47,744 nt of DNA from Microcaldota archaeon (GTDB taxonomy: Archaea; Micrarchaeota; Micrarchaeia; Micrarchaeales; Micrarchaeaceae): assembly GCA_021807115.1 (NCBI GenBank), contig JAKAPJ010000009.1:1-47744 (forward strand). The letters run 5' to 3'. Both the position numbers and the translations under genes were made by a program. The notes beneath the pieces were generated by a model. It saw only the letters and a program-made list of their open reading frames with translations, did not search any database and was not told where the DNA came from. Of this stretch, positions 8,108 to 17,295 are shown piece by piece. The first letter of the stretch is position 1; every line of letters begins with the position of its first letter.

Positions 8108-10032
8108 TTTCGCTCACGTTCTATCAGTCGCTTCACCTCCTCTATCCTGTCCCTCAGCTCTATCGCCTTCTCAAACTCCAGCTTCTCGGCATAGACCTTC
8201 ATCTCCGCGTCCATCCTTGCAAGCTCCTTGTGTATATCGGAGCGGCCCATGTGTTTTATGCCCTTTATCGTACCCTTCTTTGCCTGGACCGCCTTGACTA
8301 TGGTCTTTGGTGTTATGCCGTGGGCGCGGTTGTACTCGACCTGCCTGCGCCGCCTCTCCTGTGTTATCCTAACAGCCTCACTTATGGAGTCAGTCATTAT
8401 GTCTGCGAAAAGCACAACCCTGCCGTCAACGTTCCTCGATGCCCTGCCTATCGTCTGGATGAGGCTGCGTGTGTCGCGCAGGAACCCCTCCTTGTCCGCG
8501 TCAAGTATGAAGATGGTGCCGACCTCTGGTATGTCAAGGCCCTCCCTGAGCAGGTTTATACCCACAAGCACGTCGAACTCCTTGGCTCTTAGCTGCCTTA
8601 TCAGCTCTATCCTGTCCAGGTTGTCAACCTCACTGTGCAGGTATCGGACCCTGAATCCCTCCTTAGCAAGGAAATCGGTTAGATCCTCGGCCGCCTTCTT
8701 TGTGAGCGTGGTTATCATGACACGGTTGTTCTCCGCTATGGTTTTGCGAGCCTCACCCATCAGGTACCCCATCTGCCCTTCCATCTTCCTTACCTCCACC
8801 ACCGGGTCCAGCAGACCGGTTGGGCGGGTTATGAGCTCAACGACACCGCCGCTGCGGCTGATCTCGTATTCGGCAGGGGTTGCGGATACAAACAGCGTGG
8901 TCCCCATCTTGCGCTCCAGCTCCTCGAACTTGAGGGGGCGGTTGTCGAATGCGCTGGGCAGCCTGAACCCGAAATCAATAAGATTCTTCTTGCGCATGTG
9001 GTCCCCATTGTACATCGCCCTGGCCTGGGGTATCGTCTGGTGGCTCTCGTCTATTATGAGCAGATAGTCCCGCGGAAAGTAGTCAACCAGAACATAGGGG
9101 GGCTCTCCTTGCGCCCTGCCATCGAAATGCCTACTGTAGTTCTCTATCCCGTTTGTGTAGCCCATCTCGCTGATCATCTCTATATCGTACTTCACCTTCT
9201 TCTCCAGCCTATGCGCCTCGAGAGGCGGGAGCTGCGGGAGGCGGGCCGCAAGCTCGATCCTTATGGATTCCAGTGCGGCCTGTGTCTTCTCAGGAGGGAC
9301 CACATACTGCCTTGCCGGATAGATTGTAACGCTGTCAACCGCGGCTATAACGTCCGCAGTTATGGAGTTTATCTCCTTTATGCTGCCCACCCTGTTCCCT
9401 TCCAGCTCAATCCTTATTATGTTTGCCTCGTACGCCGGTATCACGTCTATGGTGTCGCCATGCACCCTGAACTTGCCGGGTTCTATGGACTTGTCGTTCC
9501 TTTGGTACTGTATCCCGACCAGCGATGCAAGCAGGCTTCCCCTAGTCACCCGTGCGCCCGTGCTCAGTTCCACAGACATGTTCCTGAAGTCATCTGGGCT
9601 GCCTATCCCGTATATGCAGCTTATGCTCGCCACTATTATTGTGTCCTTCCTACTAATCAGGCTCGAGACCGCGTGGAGCCGCATCCGCTCTATCTGCTCG
9701 TTTATGGCTGCATCCTTCTCTATGTATGTGTCTGTTGTGGGCATGTATGACTCGGGCTGATAGTAGTCGTAGTACGAGACAAAGTATTCCACCCTGTTTT
9801 CAGGGAAGAGCTCGGAGAGCTCGGTGTAGAGCTGTGCGGCGAGGGTCTTGTTGTGCGCAATTATCAGTGTTGGCTTCTGCAAGCCCTGTATCACATTGGC
9901 CATCACGAACGTCTTGCCGCTTCCAGTTATACCCAACAGCGTCTGCTTGTCCGACTTGGAGAACCCGGACAGCAGCTGCGCTACGGCATCCGCTTGCCCA
10001 GGGGAGACTTTGTATGGCGCCTTCAGCTTGAA
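8104..10032 (-). CDS. uvrB: UvrB, excinuclease subunit B; start codon unclear
   Basis: DEAD-like helicase of excision repair that verifies the lesion and docks UvrC. Motifs: Walker A GITGSGKT, beta-hairpin region YYDYYQPESYMP, DESHQ Walker B, motif V/VI NLLREGLDIPEV and QTIGRASRNVDG, and a C-terminal UVR motif (AEKLEFEKAIELRDRIEEVKRLI) that mirrors the UvrC one. The UvrB N-terminus is clearly encoded upstream of the first usable start (TTG at 9936): the frame continues as FKLKAPYKVSPGQADAV ... DKQTLLGIT from 10032 on. That frame stays open to a TAG at 10066-10068 yet contains no in-frame ATG, GTG or TTG upstream of 9936. A TATA-like GTATAAATAC at about 10084-10093 puts the transcript start near 10060. 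First gene of the uvrB-uvrA-uvrC operon. Confidence 0.9.
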   Translation of the reverse strand, partial: FKLKAPYKVSPGQADAVAQLLSGFSKSDKQTLLGITGSGKTFVMANVIQGLQKPTLIIAHNKTLAAQLYTELSELFPENRVEYFVSYYDYYQPESYMPTTDTYIEKDAAINEQIERMRLHAVSSLISRKDTIIVASISCIYGIGSPDDFRNMSVELSTGARVTRGSLLASLVGIQYQRNDKSIEPGKFRVHGDTIDVIPAYEANIIRIELEGNRVGSIKEINSITADVIAAVDSVTIYPARQYVVPPEKTQAALESIRIELAARLPQLPPLEAHRLEKKVKYDIEMISEMGYTNGIENYSRHFDGRAQGEPPYVLVDYFPRDYLLIIDESHQTIPQARAMYNGDHMRKKNLIDFGFRLPSAFDNRPLKFEELERKMGTTLFVSATPAEYEISRSGGVVELITRPTGLLDPVVEVRKMEGQMGYLMGEARKTIAENNRVMITTLTKKAAEDLTDFLAKEGFRVRYLHSEVDNLDRIELIRQLRAKEFDVLVGINLLREGLDIPEVGTIFILDADKEGFLRDTRSLIQTIGRASRNVDGRVVLFADIMTDSISEAVRITQERRRRQVEYNRAHGITPKTIVKAVQAKKGTIKGIKHMGRSDIHKELARMDAEMKVYAEKLEFEKAIELRDRIEEVKRLIERERK

Positions 10033-10132
10033 ACCCGTCGTATCACCGAAAAGTAGACTTTCTTCCTAATTGTACTTTCAAGTATTTATACCCCAAAGTA
10101 GTGGGCCTGCAGTGCCTATGACTCCAGGACGG

Positions 10133-10185
10133 GTGGGCCGGGCTGCGAAAACGCCATGCACTTTAATGGCAGTGGCGGCCCCTCA
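10133..10185. repeat. Nested hairpins between the uvrB and winged-helix promoters
   Basis: GTGGGCCG at 10133-10140 can pair with CGGCC-CCTCAC at 10176-10186 (with a small bulge), enclosing a second hairpin GCCAT-GCACTTTA-ATGGC at 10153-10170. It lies in the divergent spacer between two promoters. Could be part of a small transcript or only dyad DNA; I cannot decide. Confidence 0.3.
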
Positions 10186-10225
10186 CCAAGAGACGCTTTT
10201 CTCCCGTATGGCCATGTTTCATCAA

Positions 10226-10258
10226 TAATAGCGATGACTTAATAGCTATTTGCTATTA
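10226..10258. promoter_or_regulatory. Triple TAATAGC operator over the promoter of the winged-helix gene
   Basis: TAATAGC occurs at 10226-10232 and again at 10240-10246, and its exact inverse GCTATTA at 10252-10258. The last two form a perfect 7-bp inverted repeat around TATTT. The cluster overlaps the likely TATA region (CTTAATAGCTATT) about 25 bases before the expected transcript start near 10265, a position suited to autorepression by the protein encoded next. Confidence 0.55.
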
Positions 10259-10278
10259 GAACATGTTAGGTGATTTGA

Positions 10279-10527
10279 ATGAAAAGAACAATAACGGAAA
10301 GGGAGGCACCGTCGCCCACCCTAAACACTGTGATTATGGTCGAGCGGACCATAAGGAAGGCAGAAGGCGCTGTCATCTCAGTAGCGGACCTGAAAAGGAA
10401 GCTGCCGAGGCAGGTGAACCACTGCTCCCTGATGGTGGTGCTGGATTACTTGATAAGCACCGGTAGGGTCCACACGACACTGAGAGGGGTAAGGTGGGAA
10501 GGGGAACTGCATAATATGGAAGCCTAA
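10279..10527 (+). CDS. Small winged-helix DNA-binding protein
   Basis: An 82-residue basic protein. The core, from TLNTVIMVERTIRKAEGAVISVADLKRKLPRQVNHCSLMVVLDYLISTGRVHTTLRGVRW, reads as helix-helix-recognition helix followed by a beta wing. The pattern (LKRKLPRQV..., then a helix ending YL..GR) resembles small archaeal winged-helix proteins of unknown target. The ATG follows AGGTGAT at a normal distance. It is the first gene ahead of the giant surface protein, whose ATG lies 11 bases after this stop, so the two are probably one operon. The inverted repeats over its promoter suggest it represses itself and the surface protein. Function is inferred from fold and position. Confidence 0.7.
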   Translation: MKRTITEREAPSPTLNTVIMVERTIRKAEGAVISVADLKRKLPRQVNHCSLMVVLDYLISTGRVHTTLRGVRWEGELHNMEA

Positions 10528-10538
10528 CCGGTACACAG

Positions 10539-13500
10539 ATGCGCAGCGTATCGACTTTGCTGTTAGCGCTGTATGTTGCCATAGCAATTGCAGGATTTGG
10601 CTTGGTATCAACAAACATGACAGTGTTCCATATTGGTAGCGGAGCATATGCGCATGTGGCGCTGGACGGGCCGCCATCGAATGCCATTTCCAACACTACC
10701 TTAGGGCAGGTGAACGCCACTGCAGCAACGACCACGTCTGCCAGTACGACCACGACGCAGCAGACAAGCACAGCCACAACAATCCAGCCTACTTCGTCAT
10801 CCACAATGACCGCAACACAGGCCAACACGAGCACTGCCATGCAGCTGGAGAACGTGACTTTTTACGAGGCAGGGCTACCTCAGAACGTTACATGGCAGGT
10901 AACATTTGGAAACATTTCTGCCCAGTTTCCCGCACCAGAACCTATAAGATTCAGTGTAGCAGATGGCACATACAGGTTACTGGTCAGCTACAGCACGTCA
11001 AACAGCATCGTGTTCCTGCCGGCACCTAGCAACAGGACTATAAACGTGAATATATCCACGTCCTATGTTATAGCGTTCGCGGGGCAAAGCGTGAATTCGA
11101 CAAATGCCACAACAACGACTACCACGACCACGTCTACTGAGGCATCGACCACTTCTGCGGCATCCTCGCTCACCACTGCAACAACCACCACAAGCACCAC
11201 AGAGGCAACGACACTGACATCCGCATCCACATCTTCAAGCACGGTGAGCACAACCATCACGGCAGCAACCACCACATCGACGAATACGTCCATAAGCACA
11301 TCCACTGCGCAGTCCACGACTACACCGGCAACCACAAGCACAATAAGGTATACAACAAACACCTCGGAGATAGCATCGCTTGCGGCAGGGTATGGTGGCA
11401 CCACGGACGGCCAGGATACGGGATCGTTGTTCAAGTATGGCACGGCAATGAACAGGACTGCCGCTCTAGGCGCAGTGACAAGCCTAAGGCACATTGGTGC
11501 ACAGGTCGGAATGAAGAACATTAGCCTAGAGTATGGGAATCTGTCACGCGGTGGCGTAATGGAGCGACCAGGATGGAATGCATATTTCATAGGCTACACG
11601 AACGGCACGTACAACATAACAGGGGCATACGTGGCGCACCAGAATGTAACAGTATACAACGTAAGCGTGGTAAAGGCAGTACCACGGCTTACCATATCGA
11701 TGGGTGGCACTGAGATGGGATCCCCTAATTCCACTTCTACCATATATGTGCCGCTGCTGCCGGGCCAATTCTCATACGCGCTGTCGCCTTCCATAAGCGC
11801 TTCGATGCTTCCCGGGAACAAAGCATTGTTCAACTATTCCGTTTCCATGGGTGGCGGCGTGGTGGCTGCAGGCAGTCTCTCATCAGGGAATGTAACAAGG
11901 ACTCTAGGCAACTTTACCATTCCGGCAGGTAGCCGCCTTTCTGTCACATTTGACACCGCAGGCAACGCGAACTACAGCGCCGTTGACCCAACCGCAATCG
12001 CAATACCGGTGAATATAGTGGAATATGTGAACATAACCCTGACCAATTCCCAGGCTGCAGCTACTCAGGCGCCATTCCAGCAGATGCTGTCAGTCAACAG
12101 TCTACAATACGCGCCATATGAGACAGGCAACTTGATGAACGTGGAGTTCTTCTACGCAAATGGAATAATTGTGCCATCGTGGCTTGAGGGCAACGACCTC
12201 GCGACAGAAAGCGCCGGGGCCTCCTCGACCTCCACAAATACCCTGTACTGGTTAAGCATAGCCAACGGCATAGCTGCTAGCAGCTCAATAAACGTTTACA
12301 TGGGCTTCGCCGCCAAAACCGTGAGTTTGCTGAGCAACGCGATTAACGGGGAGGCGCCACAGCTCAGTTCAAAATGGGGATATTATGATGACGGGGGCAC
12401 AGTGTTCCCCATATATTCCAACGGCTCAGCCACATTTGCCTTAACACATACAGGATCAGGAGGGAGCGGTCCGTCCAGCACGGCAACTGCGCCAAGCCCG
12501 TATACAACTGCAATAACCGGTTCGGTAGCGGGAGGAGGGTCTGCCGCTACGACGTGGACGACAGACGGGGAAAATTCTGTCGCGGTGCCATCCAACTATG
12601 TGGCGCAGATAATGGTGCAGCTCAGCGGCAGTGCACCGCTCACTGATATGATGACCAACGTGCAAAGTATAACGGGCGGCAGATTCTATGTTTTCAGGTT
12701 TGACGCAAGGAGCGGCCAAACAGATCTTATTGGATACTACGCGAGTGGAGGGACATCCACCACTGTTATAAGTTCGGCGGCAGTTGGGTCGTCCACGGCG
12801 ACGTGGTACCAGATGACTGTGGTTGATGCGGGAGACCAATTGTCGCTCTACAAGAACACTGTGTTCGACTACGCAAACTTCGGCACGCAGGAAGTAGCCC
12901 CACATGCAGGGCAGGGATACAGTGGAGGAGGGTTAGCAGTCACTACAGACGGTGGGACTAGCACAGAGGACTGGACCATGATGGCAGTGCGGGCGTATCC
13001 CCCCAATGGTGCAATGCCTGCAGCGTCATTCAATACTGTGCAGACGCCGATTACATCGAATTTCGTGGAGGCCGGCCTCCCCACCGGCAGCACATGGAAC
13101 GTGGTGTATGGCGGCATCATTGCGTACAATTCCATATCTGTGTCGAACACCGTAAGCTTCTCGACAAACGCAGGGAACTTCCCATACGCCATAGCAAACC
13201 AGGTAATAGGCGTAAACCTGTGGGTGCCTTCGCCTGTTTATGGCAATGTGCTGGCAGGCAACACTGTATCAGTAACATTCACAAAGCAGAACGCGCCGCC
13301 GACACTCACAATCTCCAGCAATCCACTCGCCTATGGCAACACCGCACAGATTACCGCGAATGCGGTTCCTTCCACTGATTCGGTGGAACTTCTGGTATCG
13401 GGCGGGCAGTTCGGCAGCTCCAACGTTGTTGCAGGACCTGTAGCAAGTTCACTCTCGTATGTATTCCCGGTTGTGGCTGCAGGGAGCTATACAATAAACG

Positions 13501-15251
13501 CCTTGGATACCACTACGCTTGCATCAGTAGTTCAGATTCTTACAGTGAACAGGGCCACCCCGGCCATTACGCTTCCCAATTTCCCACAGAGCCCAATATG
13601 CGGTGGCGGAACCGCAACAGTAACTGCGAACATAGTGACGCTGAACAACCAGCTTGCTGCAAACGTATATGCCAACGGGGCGAACATAGCACAGTTCACA
13701 ACGCAGAATACGTTCACGGAATCAGCGTCGGCTACTTACAGCGTGGTGGCCAACACCCTCGGCAACGGAAACTACATCCCCACAAGCGTAAGCAACTCAT
13801 TCGCCATAGATTCATCGCCTAACCTGCCGCCTGCCGTGCTGTACTACTCGTGCATTGATGTGTCGAACAACCAGGTCACATCTCCGCAAGGCAACTTGGA
13901 TGTGCCTGTGTCCTTCAATGCCTTGGGTAACCAAACGCGCCTGTCGACCAACCTGCAGAACGCGGAGTTCTTCTACCAGAACGGAACAGTCGCATACAGC
14001 TGGCTGGAAGGCAACGCACTTAATGCAGCGCAGGCAACCTCCATGAATACCATAGCCAATGTTATATATTGGATTAGACTGCCTGGCAATTTCATACCTG
14101 CATACAGCTCCAACATACTCTATATGGGCTTAGTTTCGCAAAGCATAAACCTGTTCAACGGGAACACGATAGGCGAATCACCGCAGCTGAGCGGGGCATG
14201 GGGTGCGTACGACAACGGGGCAAATGTCTTCTCGGCATACTACAATGGCGCCAGTGCAAGCGGCTGGACGACTGCAGGCTCTGCTGGGTCCACTGCGTCT
14301 GCAGCTTCAGGATCCCCCATAGGGACAAATGCGTTCTACGCAAACAGCGTGAATGGGGATTATATGTATACAAATGCAAACTACAATTCAGGAGGCAACT
14401 ACATATTGCAGTATTACGCCTACAGCACAGGGTTGGGTAATCTTTATTTCTCAGCCGGATCCACAGGGGCGGGGCAGATGTACAGGCTGGAAACAAGGGG
14501 AGGGAACTATGCTGGATTCGCGAAGACAATAAGTTGGACGTCCTGGGATGCCCCATCCGGAAGCGTGACGCTGTCCCCCAGCACGTGGTACCTCATGTCC
14601 ATTGTAATAGCATCAGGGCAGATAGCCAGCTACTACAACGCCGGCTTGAACTACTACGGCAACCTTGGCACTGATATAGACCCACTAAGCGCCACATATA
14701 CTGACACTGGGGGCACTGAGACTTATGCGGAAAATGGGGGGTACATAGGTCTCATAGGCGACGGGCTTGGTGCAACGTATATAACATACTGGAATGGGAT
14801 GCTTGCTAGGCAATACCCGCCGAACGGGATAGAGCCATCCATGTCGTTCAGCGCGTTTGTCGCTGCGCCGCAGACCTGCACCATTTCATTGGGAACTAAT
14901 TTAATAGCATTCGGTTCGTTATACCCTGGTAACACCGCGGAGACAAATATGCTGGTCACCGACACAAACGTAGGGAACACGAACGCGAACATACTGGTGG
15001 GTGGCAGCAACTGGGTCCACGCCGCGCACAGCTTCCCGGTGGGCAACACCCTTTGGGATGTTACCTCTGATCTGTCCTACATGGGCAACTCCCTGCAGCC
15101 GTACCCCCTGTCTATGGCCGCAACAAATACCGTGGCTTACCCGGCATACATCCCAAGCATATACAACGCACTGTACTTCGGGCTCGGGGTGCCATTAAGT
15201 GCGGTGGCCGGCGCGTATACGCAGAACATAGTGGTGGAAAATAGTTGCTGA
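10539..15251 (+). CDS. Giant secreted/surface protein with Thr/Ser-rich linkers and DUF2341-like modules
   Basis: A 1570-residue protein with an N-terminal hydrophobic helix (about residues 4-23, LLLALYVAIAIAGFGLV) that should be a signal or anchor. Two Thr/Ser-rich linkers (about residues 58-105 and 188-275) flank a beta domain starting FYEAGLPQNVTWQVTF; a related copy, FVEAGLPTGSTWNVVYGG, lies near residue 845. Both resemble the GLP-G-W domain found next to thermopsin-type proteases. Two DUF2341-like/concanavalin-like modules follow the pattern LQNAEFFYQNGT...SWLEGN...YWIRLPG (about residues 505-760 and 1115-1440), separated by Ig-like repeats. Many NxS/T sequons imply heavy glycosylation. 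The C-terminus has two Cys and no second membrane helix. Likely cell-envelope or adhesion protein; the neighbouring GT-C genes may glycosylate it. Confidence 0.85.
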   Translation: MRSVSTLLLALYVAIAIAGFGLVSTNMTVFHIGSGAYAHVALDGPPSNAISNTTLGQVNATAATTTSASTTTTQQTSTATTIQPTSSSTMTATQANTSTAMQLENVTFYEAGLPQNVTWQVTFGNISAQFPAPEPIRFSVADGTYRLLVSYSTSNSIVFLPAPSNRTINVNISTSYVIAFAGQSVNSTNATTTTTTTTSTEASTTSAASSLTTATTTTSTTEATTLTSASTSSSTVSTTITAATTTSTNTSISTSTAQSTTTPATTSTIRYTTNTSEIASLAAGYGGTTDGQDTGSLFKYGTAMNRTAALGAVTSLRHIGAQVGMKNISLEYGNLSRGGVMERPGWNAYFIGYTNGTYNITGAYVAHQNVTVYNVSVVKAVPRLTISMGGTEMGSPNSTSTIYVPLLPGQFSYALSPSISASMLPGNKALFNYSVSMGGGVVAAGSLSSGNVTRTLGNFTIPAGSRLSVTFDTAGNANYSAVDPTAIAIPVNIVEYVNITLTNSQAAATQAPFQQMLSVNSLQYAPYETGNLMNVEFFYANGIIVPSWLEGNDLATESAGASSTSTNTLYWLSIANGIAASSSINVYMGFAAKTVSLLSNAINGEAPQLSSKWGYYDDGGTVFPIYSNGSATFALTHTGSGGSGPSSTATAPSPYTTAITGSVAGGGSAATTWTTDGENSVAVPSNYVAQIMVQLSGSAPLTDMMTNVQSITGGRFYVFRFDARSGQTDLIGYYASGGTSTTVISSAAVGSSTATWYQMTVVDAGDQLSLYKNTVFDYANFGTQEVAPHAGQGYSGGGLAVTTDGGTSTEDWTMMAVRAYPPNGAMPAASFNTVQTPITSNFVEAGLPTGSTWNVVYGGIIAYNSISVSNTVSFSTNAGNFPYAIANQVIGVNLWVPSPVYGNVLAGNTVSVTFTKQNAPPTLTISSNPLAYGNTAQITANAVPSTDSVELLVSGGQFGSSNVVAGPVASSLSYVFPVVAAGSYTINALDTTTLASVVQILTVNRATPAITLPNFPQSPICGGGTATVTANIVTLNNQLAANVYANGANIAQFTTQNTFTESASATYSVVANTLGNGNYIPTSVSNSFAIDSSPNLPPAVLYYSCIDVSNNQVTSPQGNLDVPVSFNALGNQTRLSTNLQNAEFFYQNGTVAYSWLEGNALNAAQATSMNTIANVIYWIRLPGNFIPAYSSNILYMGLVSQSINLFNGNTIGESPQLSGAWGAYDNGANVFSAYYNGASASGWTTAGSAGSTASAASGSPIGTNAFYANSVNGDYMYTNANYNSGGNYILQYYAYSTGLGNLYFSAGSTGAGQMYRLETRGGNYAGFAKTISWTSWDAPSGSVTLSPSTWYLMSIVIASGQIASYYNAGLNYYGNLGTDIDPLSATYTDTGGTETYAENGGYIGLIGDGLGATYITYWNGMLARQYPPNGIEPSMSFSAFVAAPQTCTISLGTNLIAFGSLYPGNTAETNMLVTDTNVGNTNANILVGGSNWVHAAHSFPVGNTLWDVTSDLSYMGNSLQPYPLSMAATNTVAYPAYIPSIYNALYFGLGVPLSAVAGAYTQNIVVENSC

Positions 15252-15414
15252 CATCTGCACGCAGCTGCGCCTTCTCCATGATCCGAACAAGATGGGAACT
15301 CTGCACAGCCTTGCGGCACAATACTGCAGAATTGGGTAGCGACCAGCTTCACATACGTGCCCAACCGAGCACCGCATAGGCCCGTAGCCGCATTTCTGTA
15401 GCTCGGGCGGCAAA

Positions 15415-15501
15415 CATATGCGTGGGGGAAGGAAGGTGCACTTTATTGCACAGGAAGGCATATGGAATCTTTTCAATTCGCCCACGCATCTTGCCTTCTC
15501 A
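15415..15501 (-). ncRNA. Structured small RNA, copy 1
   Basis: Read on the minus strand, the RNA begins TGAGAAGGC (15501-15493), about 25 bases from a TATA-like TGTATATAC centred at 15526. It folds into a closing stem ATGCGTGGG/CCCACGCAT (15481-15489 with 15418-15426), a small hairpin GAAT/ATTC, and a hairpin GTGCA-ATAAAG-TGCAC (15436-15451), the latter flanked by two CCTTCC segments. A second copy at 41937-42030 keeps all of these features, with a compensatory change in the GTGCR/YGCAC stem. The same nucleotides fall in different reading frames in the two copies, which argues against a protein. I do not recognise it as a known RNA family. Confidence 0.65.
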
Positions 15502-15537
15502 CTTTTAAAATGGATGCAGCAGTATATACACAGTTAG

Positions 15538-15553
15538 GTATCAATAAGGGTAC
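15538..15553. promoter_or_regulatory. 16-bp palindrome GTATCAATAAGGGTAC upstream of small RNA copy 1
   Basis: Half-sites GTATC and GGTAC in the same 6-4-6 layout as the other sites of this set. It lies about 7 bp upstream of the TATA box (15521-15530) of the minus-strand small RNA, the same geometry as at the second RNA copy. Confidence 0.6.
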
Positions 15554-15846
15554 CCGTACCAAGGCACATAGGACGGCCATTTTTGTTAGAAATTTCTGGG
15601 TAGGTACTGCCGTGGCTTCTTTAGCAAGCCACTTACTGCAATGACCAATGACGTCGCGTGTTGCATATTTTTATTACTTTTCTGACATAATGGGTGCAAA
15701 TGACAACAGCATGCTACTGTTGCATGCTACGGTAGCTTCAGGCCGAACGGACATTCGGCACATGATCTGGATTCTACGATGGTTTGGTGGCTAGGGGCAG
15801 GTTGAGTGGTAGTAAGAGCACGGATGCTTGTGGTAGTAGGAGTGAA

Positions 15847-17256
15847 ATGTTATTGAACCTACTGGCGTTTGCAGCCCTGATGGTCCTGATGGAAGCTGCG
15901 GTCCTTGAATACATAGGACCGCAGATGAGAGGCATAGGTGTTGCGGACGAGGCCTTTTATGCTTACTCACTCGAATATCCGCACTACTTAGACTGTTGCT
16001 CACCTGGGTTTCAACAGGACTTGGGTTTCTTCCTGTACGGCTATCCGTTTCTTGCTATTTTTGGCCATTCAATTGCCACGCCATCCTATATGACCTTGAG
16101 TGCTATACTGCTTACGTCCATGGCAATATTCGCCACTCTTCTGCGCTACCGAATGAGGATTGGAGGCCTGCTTGCCGCAGCGCTCTACCTGTTCAACCCG
16201 CGGGTGTACGCTTATTCCACATCCGTTTACCCTGATATCTTCATAGGCCTACTGCTATCTCTATCTATAATGGTACTGGTCATTGCAAAAATGAGGCAAG
16301 GCAGGAATCTTCACGTTCTGAGCTGAATGGTGGTGGTGTTCGGTGTATTCTTCGGCACTCAAGCATTCTTTGCATTCCTTGGGTGGGCGGTGTTCTCCAC
16401 AGTATTTTTGCTTACGGATGGAAATGGTAACTACATTAAGTACGTTTGGTTCGGGGCGCCGATAATGGCGCTGCCATACATCTTCTACATACCGTCCAGC
16501 CCGTTACAGAATATGATAGTCCACCTATCGTTTTTCCAAGGAAGCGTAGGCACGACATACACCCCATCCTATTTCTACTTGTTGTTTGGCATAAACAACC
16601 CACTGGCGCTACCTATGGCCACAAGCGGTTACCATGCAACCACTGGAATCCTAGCTCAGTTGCTTGCTTTGTCCGCCCTGATGTTCATAAGGAGCAGGAA
16701 GGCGTTGCTACCCTATTTCCTTTCGGCTATCTCAATAGCCCTTTACATGAACTTTGGCATTGAAGGCCTTTCAATGGCACCAATCATGGACATCAACCGT
16801 CTCATAACGCCATTTGTGCCTGTGGCTGCGAGGGGCGTTGGTATGGCAATAGGATGCTTTAACGACAGGCGCATTCGCATGGTTACGGCCATTGCAGTAT
16901 TGACCGCATACATGTACTTCTCCCTGCAAATGTATCACTATTCGATGCTTCCCCCTGGGGCAGCAACGGCATACGACTTCTTCACCCATTTGCAGACAGA
17001 CATGCCGTACCAGAACATGCAGTCATACCGCTTTTACCCCGCAGGCGGTATACCTTCGTACCAACAGCTAATATGCTATGTGTTTGACATAGAGCCACAG
17101 AACTGCTACTTCCCCATGCCCCAGAACGCCACAGTCCAGGATATATGTGCAGAAAATGACACGCTAATATTCTCGAACGCACCCATAGAGTGTGGCATCG
17201 GAAGCAGAGGAACAGAGTATTTTTACAGGCAGGAGTACATATATGTGCATGGTTAG
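15847..17256 (+). pseudogene. GT-C-like membrane glycosyltransferase split by an in-frame TGA
   Basis: A polytopic membrane protein of the GT-C (PMT/ArnT-like) kind, which moves sugar from a lipid-linked donor on the outer face. The ATG at 15847 follows AGGAGTG, an ideal ribosome site; the frame opens earlier (15784) but without such a site. An acidic pair DEAFYAYS lies in the first outside loop (about residue 37), where GT-C enzymes keep the catalytic Asp. Codon 160 (16324-16326) is TGA, and the next codon is ATG in the same frame; the downstream half continues the same protein (FGVFFGTQAFFAFLG) and aligns to the paralogue at 17296, which has FASGTVAALSAFFG there. The stop lines up with its Gly. 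Could be a recent pseudogene, readthrough, two interacting halves, or a sequence error. Confidence 0.72.
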
Positions 17257-17295
17257 GGCGCTTGCATGGCAGGGTGGTTTTAGAGCTTTAGGCAC

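Larger units (their letters stand above)
15252..15846. other. Long intergenic region with a small-RNA gene and hairpins
   Basis: No protein-coding gene is supported. It holds the minus-strand small RNA (15415-15501) with its promoter and palindrome (15538-15553). CCGAGC at 15365-15370 pairs with GCTCGG at 15401-15406, downstream of that RNA. A 7-bp hairpin GTGGCTT/AAGCCAC lies at 15612-15632. A 9-base direct repeat GCATGCTAC occurs at 15709-15717 and 15722-15730. A TATA-like GCATATTTTTATTAC at 15663-15677 would give the following glycosyltransferase gene an unusually long leader of about 150 bases. Confidence 0.5.

Noticed and set aside
11095-11365. Tandem repeat or CRISPR-like array in the Thr/Ser-rich stretch of the surface protein
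   Set aside because: The ACN/TCN-rich codons encode a low-complexity linker; there is no repeat-spacer regularity.
15462-15644. 60-codon plus-strand frame between surface protein and glycosyltransferases
   Set aside because: It covers the small-RNA promoter and palindrome, has no recognisable start signal and no protein pattern.
16324-16326. TGA read as an amino acid (changed genetic code or selenocysteine)
   Set aside because: TGA ends many sound genes here (uvrA, uvrB, hemH, hemC, hemA overlaps). One event in one gene does not support a code change, and no selenocysteine element is apparent.
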